Assembly (NCBI GenBank): GCA_011800805.1 | Contig: MPNW01000157.1 | Span: 377,422 to 402,012 of the forward strand | Length of the DNA: 24,591 nucleotides | Direction of reading: 5' to 3' | From: Hirudo medicinalis | Lineage: Eukaryota; Annelida; Clitellata; Hirudinida; Hirudinidae | In this document: piece by piece, positions 10,493 to 21,178 of the stretch | How positions within the stretch are numbered: the stretch's first letter is position 1 | Layout: the number at the start of each line of letters is the position of its first letter | Notes under the pieces: generated by a model | Database searches by the model: none | What the model saw: the letters and a program-made list of their open reading frames with translations, nothing else | Told to the model about the DNA's origin: nothing | Translations under genes and position numbers: made by a program

Positions 10493-10532
10493 ACAGGTGA
10501 ATCGACTGTAGGTTTTGGATGAAACATTTAAA

Positions 10533-11379
10533 CAAATCGTCTTTAATTTCTCGAAATCTTTTAAGTTGCTTATTTTATTTCCGTATTTCGAAATAATGTT
10601 TTTATTTGGCAATGGAAGTTCTACATTTTAAACCTTTTTTTATCTTAATTATAAATGTTATTTACTTTAGTAAGCATCAGAGAAAATTGTTTAAACAATT
10701 TTGTTTTATTAGTTACACAAGTTGCCCAAACTTTGTGATTATTAACTTTATCTTCAGAACTTTTCTATTTATTTCTCAAATATAAATATAGTAAGGGACA
10801 TTGGAAGGGAAGATTTTTGGCCGGGGCCGGTGAATAAATTACATGTTTAGAGATGGAAACTTCTAACGTATTGACAGTGTAATATTCTGCTTTTGTTCAA
10901 CACCTTGAAACTATTTACAATGCTACCATGGAAATTCAGTGATGAACGGAGTTTTTATTAATTTAGCTGTAATTCCATAATTTCAAGCCTGATTTCTTAA
11001 ATTACTAACAGTAAATTTATAAACATTTACAAATATAAAACTTGTGTTTATTACTCTCTTATTTCTTATCTTTGGTTGTCAACCCCAATCAAAATAAAAA
11101 AGATATTCAAACTTTTGGGACGCAGTCTTAAATGATGAAGATGATACTTTGGCAATTGCAGGAGCAAGGACGTCATTTGAGTGGACGCCCCCCTCCACGA
11201 ATCCTGTTGCTCCCTGGCTTTAGGCTAGAAGCAAAAAAAGATCATCTCTTCAAGTTGAGAGAGGGTTTGCCTCTTTGGAAAAAAATGAAATGACTCGAAA
11301 AGTTATTTAATATGAAATTATATTTCCATTTTTTTCTATTATTTAAAAACAACTTCTATCCATCGACAAAATTAATGTT
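10533..11379. other. AT-rich spacer
   Basis: No gene, RNA or defined repeat is recognised. Around 11150-11290 a somewhat GC-richer patch holds AGAAGCAAAAAAAG followed by a short open stretch. A similar AGAAGCAAAAAAAG context recurs near 13400, hinting at a shared degraded repeat, but the likeness is too short to call. Confidence 0.4.
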
Positions 11380-11700
11380 TTTTTTTTTAAGTCTGTTTCC
11401 AGCTTATTCCAGGCGGTCCTGATGGCATTATCCAACTCTGATTTAGAATTAAATTGTTCTCCAACTTTGTAGACCAGTCCTTATAACTTACCCCAAACAT
11501 TTTCAATTGGATATAGGTCGGGAACTGGCCAACTCAAAACGTTTATGTTTCTCTCTCGGGAAAAGATTATTGTCGGTTTGGAAGTATGGATTGAAGCATT
11601 ATCCTGCTGAAATACATAATTAGCGCCATACTTCCTCTCAGCAAGAGTCAGGAGATACGTTTACATAATCTGCTGAATTTTGCTTTACTCGGAAAGGACT
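11380..11700 (-). pseudogene. Tc1/mariner transposase C-terminal remnant
   Basis: On the - strand one frame gives ERKYGANYVFQQDNASIHTS (second catalytic D in QQDN), then REKNINVLSWPVPDLYPIE followed by NVWGKL (third catalytic residue E in PIENVWG), a stop, then GLVYKVGEQF, ELDNAIRTAWNKLETDL and a run of K. This is the DDE core end and C-terminus of a Tc1-like (DD34E) transposase. There is a TAA upstream of the QQDN block and a stop after NVWGKL. WPVPDLYPIE lacks two residues against the usual WPARSPDLNPIE, giving 32 instead of 34 residues between D and E. The N-terminal half and the TIRs are not recognised. Confidence 0.88.
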
Positions 11701-12581
11701 AATGACTGAGATTTCAAGCACTTTCTGTTCAGGTTGCATAACATTTTCTAGAACAATCTATTAATTTTAAAAGTGTTAAGAGCTTTGAATTAACAATACC
11801 AGAATTAATTGTACCGCTAGAATTTCCACTTGGCGTTGAGATAGAAAGAAAAATATTTTGCAGTTGACCATGTTACAAGATTTTATGTAGGTCGTATGTA
11901 GAAGACAAGTGACAAGCCTGGCTTCTGGCACATAAATTCATGTATCAGGTTATAAAGAATTCTGAAGTCATCTTCAAATGGCCAAGAGCACCTGAATGTG
12001 CTGAAGTTCATGGAAGTGTGGTTCTTTTTTGTACCGGTATTACTGGAGAGTATGGGATGGCTTCACTAGTGCCAAATATACATGAAATCAATGCTACATT
12101 TGCTAAAATTCAACAGTAAACATTTCTAACCAGGCAAATAAATTACTATTTACTTTCAAAAAAATTTTGATTTTGATTCTTTTTTAGTTATAACTTACCT
12201 GTTTAAAAATATTGCGTCAGTTACGATAAAGACGCTGAATACTTATACTATAGAATAGACATTTGAATTTAAACATTGAAACTGATATGATTGTAATGTC
12301 ATACCTTTCTATGAAACAATGCAATGAAGCAATACTGACTTAAAAACATAAATTCTTAGAAATTTATCATTAATATGATGAAAACTGGTGGGTTAAAAAA
12401 TGTAGCTTCAGTAACGATATTTTAAATAAATGACCAGAGAGGTTTTTAATATGTTTATTTGTTGGTTTACTTCATAAATAATTAAGAACCAATCATGAAC
12501 AACATATTTTTTGATGGAATCATAACGGCAATGATTTCATCTAATTGTTGCGTCAGTTACGGTGGAATTCACCTAGATGCA
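11701..12581. other. Spacer with a repeated 14-mer and one unexplained short ORF
   Basis: TTGCGTCAGTTACG occurs at 12212-12225 and again at 12548-12561, with a weaker version (GCTTCAGTAACG) at about 12405-12416. These may be subterminal repeats of the TTF-finger element that starts at 12582. A + strand open frame ending at a TAA near 12119 (about 60 residues, containing FKWPRAPECAEVHGSVVLFC) has balanced composition but matches nothing I recognise. Confidence 0.4.
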
Positions 12582-12970
12582 ATGTCCAAAAAGGCAACAT
12601 TGCATAATTTCTTGAAGAGAAAAGGTGTAACGGTTTTGAAAGTGCAATGGACTCAGACACAGAGTTAGTCGAAATTAAAAGAACAAAAATTGAATCAGAT
12701 CCATCTGATCGAACAAGTGGAACCCCATCAATACTAAAATGAGTATCCTGTAAAATCTAAGTGTCGATTGAACCCCGTGTTTAAGCAATTTCCATGGCTG
12801 GAATACTCGGTAACTAAAGACGTAGTCTTTGTTTTCAACTGTCGACATTTTAGTGCCAATACATTTTAGTGCAATCTGGTGAAACCAGTGGGATCGTTGC
12901 GTTTGTAGACAAAGAATTTAAAAAGTGGAAACGTATGAAAGGCAGCATCTCAGAAACAGATGCGGTGATC
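12582..12970 (+). pseudogene. TTF-finger (ZMYM1-like) hAT-related transposase remnant
   Basis: An ATG opens MSKKATLHNFLKRKG, a typical start of these transposase-derived proteins. After a frameshift comes an acidic/basic linker (DSDTELVEIKRTKIESDPSD). In another frame there is CRLNPVFKQFPWLEYSVTK then DVVFVFNCRHF, the TTF-type finger (usual form PWLEYS..KDAAFCFPCRHF). After a stop, AFVDKEFKKWKRMKG corresponds to the GF.NWKRA block. One finger cysteine is replaced (VFVFNC for AFCFPC). A 15-16 bp tandem duplication (ACATTTTAGTGC twice, 12849-12877) breaks the frame. Everything after this N-terminal third is missing. Confidence 0.8.
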
Positions 12971-13680
12971 AGTGACTGAGTGATCTGCTTGTAATTGCAT
13001 CTCTCCAAGATTAAACCAAAAATGTAAATATTGACTCAGTTATTGATGATTTTGGTCGTTTAAAACAAAGACGTTATCCTCTATTTTAGCAAAAGTATAT
13101 GCGTGAAGACGCAAATATTATGTTAATAAAACGGTTAAATACTTGTTTTAATAGCTTTTTAGTATTTTTTATTACTTAGCTAGCATATCCCTGGCGACCA
13201 TATTGCTAAATGCTTGTCTTGCTTACATTGCGCTCAAGTTGGTTTTGGTTCTGACACGTACAATACCTGAGAATTTCTGCCGCTTATTTGTTTCCGTGAA
13301 TGTAGTTCATTTAGTTAATCGTTACTGGAATTTCAGCTTCATTCGACCCAGCAACGTAACATTTTTAATGAGCATAACAGGGTGGGCAGTGGTAGTAAGA
13401 AGCAAAAAAAGTTGTCGGGAAGGTTTGAGAAAGATATTGCCCCCTGGAAAAAGCTGAAATAGCGTCCCTGGTCACTAGATCTGCCTATCATCTTTTGCTA
13501 AGCTTCTTTTTAGGTATTTGCTTATTTTTGTGTTCTTAGTCTTTGGTATGTATATAAGTGTGTATAGGTTCATTATTTGAACGAATTTTTGGCCCCAATT
13601 CCTAATACATGTGTGATGTGCTCTAATAAACATGACGTTCTTAGGTTAGATTTTAATTATGATTGTTTCTGATAATTAAA
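12971..13680. other. Spacer without recognisable gene
   Basis: The 84-residue open frame at 13203-13457 shows no domain, has no upstream splice or promoter context I can support, and is probably random. A TAATAAA-like site occurs at about 13126. Nothing else is evident. Confidence 0.45.
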
Positions 13681-13905
13681 TTGTGGGGGAGTGCATTCTA
13701 AGTGTTGAGTCCACAAACACGGAAAGACAGGTCGCCACACTTCACTAGGTTCGGGATTTCTGAGCGAGAAGAGTACGACGGAGGGATGAGAGAAACAAAC
13801 ACTGGTGGAGGATCTTGCCGCTAAGGAGCTGAGATATTGGAGGATCACTGTTCGCCTCTGCCTTGTAAATAAATAGCAATAACAAAACAGTTTAGCACCC
13901 TGTTC
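13681..13905 (+). repeat. Possible solo LTR or LTR fragment
   Basis: The block begins near TGTGGGGGAGTG, is markedly more GC-rich than its surroundings, and ends with a GTAAATAAATAGC polyadenylation-like stretch at about 13864. This is the general layout of gypsy-type LTRs. No second copy is present in the window, no TG...CA ends can be fixed and no target duplication was found, so this is tentative. Confidence 0.3.
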
Positions 13906-14742
13906 ACATAGACCTGTTGTTAGTGATGTGTCTAAGTGTTATCCTGTTATCTAATGTTACCTTGGGATGGGGTGATGGGATGGTGGCTGGATGAGAATCT
14001 GGTAGGGCCGGGATCCAAAGGACTTAATTTCTTTATATGATTCTACTACTCTGATCGCTAAACGAGATCGTTCAAACCTGTCCTTGGTCTTCTCTCATAG
14101 CCAGGCCCTTACAATTTGTTTTTGGTAAATATCTACATGTATTAATACATCTAAATGTTTCTAATTGTTGAAATTTGCATTAATTATATAACGCATTAAC
14201 GATTGGCTTAGTTATTTATTTGCTATCTAATTTTTTGGCTGGGCATTCACCTTCAAAATGAATTTGGCTTTAGCAGCGATGTAGCTGCCAAAGAGTCACG
14301 AATAATTTTAAACATAATTTTTCTACCCAATAATTCACTTTATTCTTGACTTTATTTGAACGGTTGAAATGTGATTAGGTTCGGAATCGCAAAGGGTGGA
14401 TCCATTCTGAATAAAATTCGCAACAAGGGTCTTCTAAATCATTTCACCTGAGTTGGATGTGCAGATGGTAGACACTCAGAAATCTGAAACGTTGTAAAAA
14501 CAAATTCAATGGCAAACGTGCTTCACTCATTGGTCATAGATTCTCATCCTTATCTTATGCAAACAAACTCACCTGCTTTTTTCCCCTGACTTTGAGGTCT
14601 TACCTGCCCAGCTCACTGCCATCATTAATCTTTATGGAAACGAACATATTTGGAAAATAATCCAACATTTTATTTCTTAATTATTTTTTAGCCCAAGTAT
14701 ATATTTATTGGAACTTATTGAAACTTGAATAAACGAAAATCA
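13906..14742. other. Spacer without recognisable gene
   Basis: Mixed composition, with a G-rich patch at about 13960-14015. No open frame on either strand shows a family signature. Confidence 0.45.
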
Positions 14743-15010
14743 TTATTTTAAAATTGTTGTGTCTTCCATCAATTTTGCGTAATTCTCAGATAGACGAATG
14801 ACAAGAGACACTTCCTTGAAATGAAATTTCATTCCTTCAAAATAATTGAGAATGCTTGCCACGGAAGGAAAATCTTCATTGGATTTGCATGGCATGCAAC
14901 TGGAAATAAACAGATATTCGCGTGATGACCGCGAACAATGCAACAGAGGAAATTTCGTTGCGATGGCATTTCGACAACAAATGCAATTCTTGACATGTCT
15001 ACCTGCATTT
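14743..15010 (-). CDS. Possible 3'-terminal exon of an unrecognised Cys-rich protein
   Basis: The - strand frame that ends at 14743 stays open upstream to a TGA near 15024 without needing its internal start. It reads GRHVKNCICCRNAIA, then LLHCSRSSREYLFISSCMPC, then SNEDFPSVASILNYFE and a charged tail. Six cysteines in pairs (CICC, C, C-x-x-C) suggest a small metal-binding or disulfide module, but I do not recognise it. An AATAAA on the - strand (14709-14704) follows the stop within about 35 nt, which fits a terminal exon. A further - strand open frame at 15225-15425 (containing LPKQDWPSFEICSIAPGNLK) might be an upstream exon, but I could not find a convincing splice pair. It could also be chance or a transposon scrap. 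Confidence 0.3.
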
Positions 15011-15461
15011 GCGTAGCATCATATCAAACATTTCGTGAGGTGACTTCGTGATTTTAAATAGCATTGACCAATCAAATCGTCCATTCCATGTGTGGTGCCT
15101 GTTCCACGCGCTGAGCAAAATAGAAGCATTAAAATGGAAAATATCCATAATATAGATTGGTAGAGTCGCGTGCTACGCGAGATTTTGATGGGCGTGATCT
15201 TAATATTGGATGGAATTCTCAACTTTATGGTACAAGTTGATGAATCAATCTGATGACCTCTGAAAGACTCGCATATACTTCAAGTCTTACGCATGTCAGC
15301 GTCATTTGACCTTTCAAATTCCCAGGAGCAATAGAACAAATCTCAAAACTTGGCCAGTCCTGCTTGGGCAATGTTTTCGAAGTTTTGCGAAAATTCATCA
15401 TTACGGAGAACATTTTGTTTTTCATTAAATTAAAACATGGCAGTTAAAAAATAAAACATAT

Positions 15462-15467
15462 TTTATT
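15462..15467 (-). terminator. Polyadenylation signal of the zinc-finger gene
   Basis: AATAAA on the - strand, about 110 nt past the stop codon at 15577. Confidence 0.55.
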
Positions 15468-15576
15468 TTCGTGTCAACGAAACATAATGAGTCGTTTGAA
15501 AATGCCTCTTCAATGAAGTAATAATTTGAAGTTCGCTCTTATTCTTTGTAAATTGTCATTTTCAATCGACGTCTTT

Positions 15577-17266
15577 TTAAACTGCGTTTTCTTGGTCAAG
15601 ATCTACCCAATCATATCTGTCTATCTGAGCAGGCGGCACATGATCTAAGGATCTGCTAGAATCTAAATCGTGTTTCTTCAGGTGTCTGTCCAAATTCGTC
15701 TGCTGGCCAAAGCACTTTTCGCAGAGAGGGCACCTAAACGGCTTTTCCTTGTTGTGGATGTTTCTCACGTGTCTTTGAAGGTTGGAAGAAATGCTGAAAG
15801 AACGCTCACAGTATTTGCATCTATATGGTTGTTCCCCTGTATGAGTCCTTAAATGCCTCGTCAGATTGGCGGACCTCGGGAAGTTTTTACCGCAGTATCT
15901 ACATGAATAGCGATCTTTTGACTTTGATGAATTCAAATGCATCTTCGAAATTGATTGACGAGTGAAACCATGAATTGATTGGTTATGCGAGTGAAATTTA
16001 TACGTCCTGGCAGGTCTCGACATTTTGTAGGTCGCAAGGTCGTCAGTTCGCTGGGAATGTTTTTCTGAGTTGCAATTAGAAGCGTCGCAAAATATTTCTC
16101 TCTGATAAACGTTCATGAAACGCGAATCTGGAATTGTTCCGCTATAGAGAAGAGAGCTGTAATGAACGATTTTGTTCGATGAACAAGAGTTACTTGAGGA
16201 GCCATTAGTGAGTCTTGTCGTGTCGTCTGACTTGAATCCGAAGAAAGTTCTCAATTTATTTCTGCTTAGATCAAGAGGTTCGTAAGAACTCCTAAATTTT
16301 AAGTTTTCTTTTATCACTTTCCCGGCAACTTGAAAATGTTCTTGTGTGAGCGGATGTGAAATTTGTAATAATTCAGAATGTTCTTCTTTTCGAGAGTAAT
16401 TTTTATTTGTCATTACAAAAATATTTTCAGCTTTTTCTACGCTAGAATTATTTGAGAAATCTTCTTGCTCATCCAACTTTCGAGGTAAATCCTTTAAAAT
16501 ATCTTCGATTAAATGTTTCTTTTTAATAGCTGGACTTCTTTCTGACTCTTCTTGGAGGTTTTTTTTCTCGTAAAAAGATTCTATTTGCGCATGTTTCATT
16601 TTTGGGATATCAGGTCGAATCATGTTTATGAGGAACCTTGAGAACGGGTGGGTGAAAGTGGAACAAAGTTCATAACGTGGTTCTGAGGTTAATGGATGAG
16701 GAAGAGCGGGATACTTAGAAAAAAGATAATTAGGAACCGAAAGCAGCAAATTTTCTGGGTATACCAGGTAGTTCCTTTGCGAAGTTTTAGATCTTTCGCA
16801 AAATCGTTTGTGCTTACCAAGCGATGTGGTGGTTGAGAATGCTAATCCACATTCTCCACATTTAATAAGTTGTCGACAATCGGAATGCATTCTTTTATGT
16901 CGGCACAAGTTGGAAAATTGAGTATAAGCTTTGAAACAAACTTCGCACTGAAAAGGCTTAATGCTTCGATGAATGTGTTGATGTTGTTTTAATCCACTAG
17001 AAGTTGCAAAAGATTTACCGCATTCGAAGCAGGTGTGGGACCTGACGATTAAATGTTCGGCTTTGAAACGCAATTCTAAATTACTGCAGTCATCAAATGA
17101 CCTCTCGTAGCTCTTCGATGGACAGTATTTCTTTTGAAGCTATTTAAAATTGAGGCGAAAGTTAAGTAGGATATGAAATCTGTATGATAATTGTACTCAC
17201 CGTATTCACAGATTGGTCGGAATCAATCAGTAGAGGTGATGTTATTCGACAAGCCTCATGGATCAT
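15577..17266 (-). CDS. ham: PRDM3/PRDM16 (EVI1, hamlet)-like C2H2 zinc-finger transcription factor, two exons, 542 residues
   Basis: Exon 1 is 17266-17201 (22 codons, ATG preceded in frame by a TGA), then a 61-bp GT-AG intron (17200-17140), then exon 2 is 17139-15577. Residues about 59-79, 87-107 and 116-136 are three fingers matching fingers 5-7 of the EVI1 N-terminal cluster ([42 protein letters not shown]). Just before them, residues about 25-50 look like finger 4 with its second Cys and first His lost. PLDLS at 310-314 is the CtBP-binding motif of this family. Residues 430-512 are the three C-terminal fingers ([43 protein letters not shown]), almost identical to vertebrate EVI1/PRDM16 as remembered. 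Expected role: sequence-specific nuclear repressor in development; insect hamlet specifies neuronal fate. The PR domain and fingers 1-3 are absent, so this is either a short PR-less form from an internal promoter or the 3' part of a longer gene with exons outside the window. Confidence 0.92.
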
Positions 17267-20200
17267 GTCTTGCAAGTAGAATATTCAAATTTGCACTCTA
17301 TTTATGCCTACAGTAAGTGTTCTCATGTTGTTAAGATGTTTAATTTGGATAACCAAGACCTGCAAAATCGACACCAGAATGCGAGCTTCCAACGCATGAG
17401 AGAAAGTTCCGATTTGTTACATTCTTGTTTGTTCGACTATTTCGAGTAAGAGATGCTGGATCCATGCCTCCGAAACTTAGAGCGACAACGGAATTTTAAG
17501 TTATTTCTTGTAGATGCTTCACGCTATTGGACAGAATATTATGGTGCTGACCAATAGAAGATAAACGTGGAGAGCCTTTATTAAAATCGACCAATCAGGA
17601 AAAGCACTGCAACACTGTATGAGAAAGAAAAAATGTGAATGTTTTGGGTGAATGAAGGAAAGGGTGATTGGGGTGTGACTTAATGAATGAAGACACATGC
17701 TCCTCAAGTTATCATTTGTTGCAATCGTGACGTCAGAACTGAATGAGCGAAGTGCTTCACATTATATTTACTCTGACATGTCGATTCAAAGGTATCACTT
17801 TTTACTTTCACATTCAGAGATTTCCTTAATAGTTTCTTAAATCTTTTGGGAATTAATGAAGAGACAGCAAACAACTTGAGTACGACAGCATATAAATGTT
17901 ATCTCCAACCACCACCTTCAGACACTGTTGCACGGTTGGTGGCGAGATTTTTTTGTCGAATATGAAATATATGCGTTACGCGTCAATTGGTCTTTTCAGC
18001 AAGATGGACGACGTGATTTGGATTGGAGGACGTGAGCATGAGAGGTAAGAGATCAAGTAATGACCGCTGAGACAAGCCACTCAAGTGTTATTGCACTTTT
18101 CTAAAGGGAAGGTCGGTCGGGTTAAGCTGGATATATGAATGATGTGCCATGGGGGTTGATGATGCTAATAATTCTCTTCCGCAACTTTGCGAGCCAGCAT
18201 TATTGCATCAGATATCTTTTCAAATACTGTTAAACCTAGTTGGTGCCATGGTGTGATTAGATTGATGAAAGAAAGGAGGTGAATTTGCTCCACTGAAAAG
18301 AGAGAATGCAATTATTAGGTAGATCATAATGCAGTCCATCCATCAGAAACGATGCCACGCGCACGTCCGACACACACATCCGGCACATCCTACACAGCTC
18401 TTTACTCTTATAGATTGCTTCTCCTCCTAAAATCTTATTTTCAGAAATCTACGTTTTGAATAATTTCACGGTCCCTTCACAGAATGCAGAATGTCATGCT
18501 GGACACGATAGAATGCTGCCTACGACCGATGAACAATAAAATCCTTCGGGATGCACGCTTATTTCTGATTGCAGGGAAGGCTCAATTAAGCTGTCAAAAG
18601 TCCTCCAAGTTCTGCTCCTGCACCTTATAATGTCGACCGAGCATGATAGCATTCAGTGAAGGTTATTGCTTTCACAGACAAACGCGAGCATTGTTGTCAT
18701 CACGTGACAATGTGTTCTTACATGGCAATATTGATAACAATTTCTCGTTATCTTTTCAAGCGTCCACCTTCGATGGTATTCGATGTAAAAACAAAAATTT
18801 TAATTTTTATCTAGTCGAACTTGCACAAAATTGAGCGAAATCAATTGCACTACACACCTTTATTGTATATTAACTATCAGTCTATTGTGAGTCCTTCCTC
18901 ACGACCTCCTCACTTGGCTTATTCATCTGCAAATTTCTATAAGATCATTTCCTGTCATGAAAACGAAACCATACATGAGAGTAGTGATGACAGACCAGTC
19001 AGAAAAAATCGTTACCGTGGTCGATATCGTTTTGTCGTATGTGTTGGGCCATGATGACTTTTTATGGGAGGATTTTGTCGATTGCGAACATCAATTTGTG
19101 TGCACCTCAAAAGGTTTTGAATTCTTTACCGTTTCAAGATTAGGTTGCCATTTCTAAATTTTAACATAAACTGTTAAGCAGTTAAGCAATCTACAATTAT
19201 AGAAATTGTTGAGTATTTCGATTTTATAACTTGCTAATAATTAGTTTTTCAGTGAATTTTAAACATTCGGCCAATTTATCTTGCAATCGAAAGAACTGCA
19301 TCATTGGCGCTCAAAATCCTGTCATTTAATGATACATCCAGACCGAAGTTATTGATAAATATTTAAACATTTATAAATTTTTATTAAATTAAATATTAAG
19401 AGTATTTAAGCCAATTTCTAGCAAAAAGGCCTTAATGATATGTAGGTTTTCATCAGATATCTCTATGTTCGTGATTGTGTAATAAAGTTATAGTGGTGCA
19501 TAATTGGAAATCGCTAAAAAAACACTGTTCAAACCATCAAAGCATCCCAGCAGTGATTGGCTTTGTTATATCACCTGAAAACATTACAAATTATTTTCAT
19601 CTGTATCGGAGGTAGGTTTTAGGGAGTAAATATATTTAAGGGTAGACGTTGATCTTATTTTTGAATGTTTGATACTTAGGACAGTGTCCTAACAATAAGT
19701 ATTATAAACTAAAAATATAGCCTGTTGGTAAAGTATTTTATTGACCTCGAGATATACTTGATTTGTTTATATTTACTCCAGACGTGATTTTTGATTGGAC
19801 TTGATTTCTGTTCCTCATCAACTGGGGATTATGGTTAAGAATAGGGTCATGGGGCATTATGAATAAATAACTCTCAAAATAAAATACTCCTAAATAATAA
19901 TCGCTTGCAATCTTGGTTATCTTTTAAAACCATTTTCACATGTACGCTTGTAACGTGAGGTAGTATAGTGGCACTGCTTATAAGAAACTTGTCAATAATA
20001 ACATAATTGTGTTGACAAAAATTAGTGCGCATTTCATGTCCATCAAAACCATTTTTAGAAGATTTGATCATCTAAATCGTCCACGGTCAGTATTAATTCG
20101 CGTAATCGACGCTATACTTCACAAATTTAAATTTTATTAGTTTGTTAATGAAAAATCGGACGAATTTCTAAAGTAGTAATCCTTAAAATATTAAGGATTT

Positions 20201-20286
20201 TTTGCATTTTTTAAAGGTCTAATTCCTGATTAAAAGAAGGTTTTGGTTCCTGAGATAACGATTTTGAGTAATCGGATGCAAGAGCA
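17267..20286. other. 3-kb spacer upstream of the zinc-finger gene
   Basis: No coding exon, structured RNA or transposon could be supported here. The part up to about 18600 is less AT-rich and could hold promoter and enhancer sequence for the divergent - strand gene. The open frames at 18643-18834, 18821-19054 and 18957-19157 overlap each other in different frames and show no domain. From about 19160 the DNA is AT-rich and plain. Confidence 0.45.
17728..17735. promoter_or_regulatory. Perfect CRE palindrome upstream of the zinc-finger gene
   Basis: TGACGTCA, the full CREB/ATF palindrome, lies 462 bp upstream of the ATG at 17266. It may serve the promoter of the hamlet-like gene. One 8-mer is weak evidence without conservation. 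Confidence 0.35.
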
Positions 20287-20640
20287 ATGCGGCTCGAGGG
20301 TTGTGCCATCTGGTGGCCATCTGCGGCAAGCTCATGGTGTTACTACCCTACTTACCTCTTTTTACGAATTGCTTTGCTTGCTCAGTATGCGGTCAGTATG
20401 CAGTATATTTCCCTCAAACAGAAATGTGAATGCCAATCTTTTCACATTGGCTCGCATCAGCTGGAGACCGTCAGTCATGCAAGAAATCTCGGAATATTAG
20501 TTGTTAGTGAAGTCCAGTTTAAAAACATCGAGTGCATCAGAATTCCATGCTGCATATGTCAGATCACGCCTGATCTTCATCTATTTTAGCCTAAGACCTC
20601 ATCAGGAGAGTATTTTTAACATACATTGGTTGGCATATAT
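20287..20640 (+). pseudogene. LINE reverse transcriptase C-terminal remnant
   Basis: The frame gives KCECQSFHIGSHQLETVSHA then RNLGILVVSEVQFKNIECIR, matching the post-catalytic RT segment of animal LINEs (fkiG...I..v..ARNLGV.fD..l.f..hI). Another frame continues with AAYVRSRLIFIY. Frames are broken and catalytic motifs are absent. Confidence 0.5.
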
Positions 20641-20685
20641 TTAAGAGCGCTATGATTTTTTACGATGACTTTTAAATGAATTATT

Positions 20686-20977
20686 GGATCTTTTCCAGAT
20701 AAGCCCCGCCAAAAAGTTAACCCCCGCCACCCAAAAAAAGATTATAAAAAAGAGGACATGAAACTTGTACTTTTAGTTTTTATTGAAGAGGGTGAAATTG
20801 GGACATGTCATNTCATTTCAGGTTTTACGTCCGAACGTAGAAAATTTTTGCACAAAATGAGCCTAGAGGCGGATAAGGAGTTGTTTTTATGGCGCGCGTT
20901 TAAATATTCAAAAAGTGGCGGGGCTTAACTTTTCGCGCGTGCACTTTTTGCATTAGGGGCTTATCTGGAAAAGATCC
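20686..20977. mobile_element. 292-bp MITE with perfect 22-bp inverted ends and perfect 8-bp target duplication
   Basis: The ends 20686-20707 (GGATCTTTTCCAGATAAG then CCCC) and 20956-20977 are exact inverse complements. The flanks GAATTATT at 20678-20685 and 20978-20985 are identical, an 8-bp target duplication as made by hAT, P or Merlin transposases. The inverted arms continue imperfectly inward: AAAAAGTTAACCCCCGCCAC on the left corresponds to the inverse of GTGGCGGGGCTTAAC with extra bases on the right, suggesting a 15-18 bp deletion in the left arm. The interior is non-coding and contains an N at 20812. Confidence 0.9.
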
Positions 20978-21178
20978 GAATTATTTTTTCAAACCCAAAT
21001 TTGGATATGATATTTGATAGAGAAAGTTTATCAAATTCGGAAATTTGTTTTATGATCTGATGATAAATTCTAGAAATGAACGTTAAAATCGCAAATAACG
21101 TTTTACGCATTTGTCATATCTTCCTGTATTGTAAGACAATACAATAAGGGTTCCAAATCATGTTATTAACTCTAAAGT

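Noticed and set aside
13203..13457. 84-codon + strand open frame as a host gene
   Set aside because: No domain, no splice context, and it lies in transposon-littered DNA; most likely chance.
15250..15275. CTGATGA followed by GAAA on the + strand, hammerhead-like
   Set aside because: Only five bases (CCTCT) separate the two boxes, so no stem II is possible.
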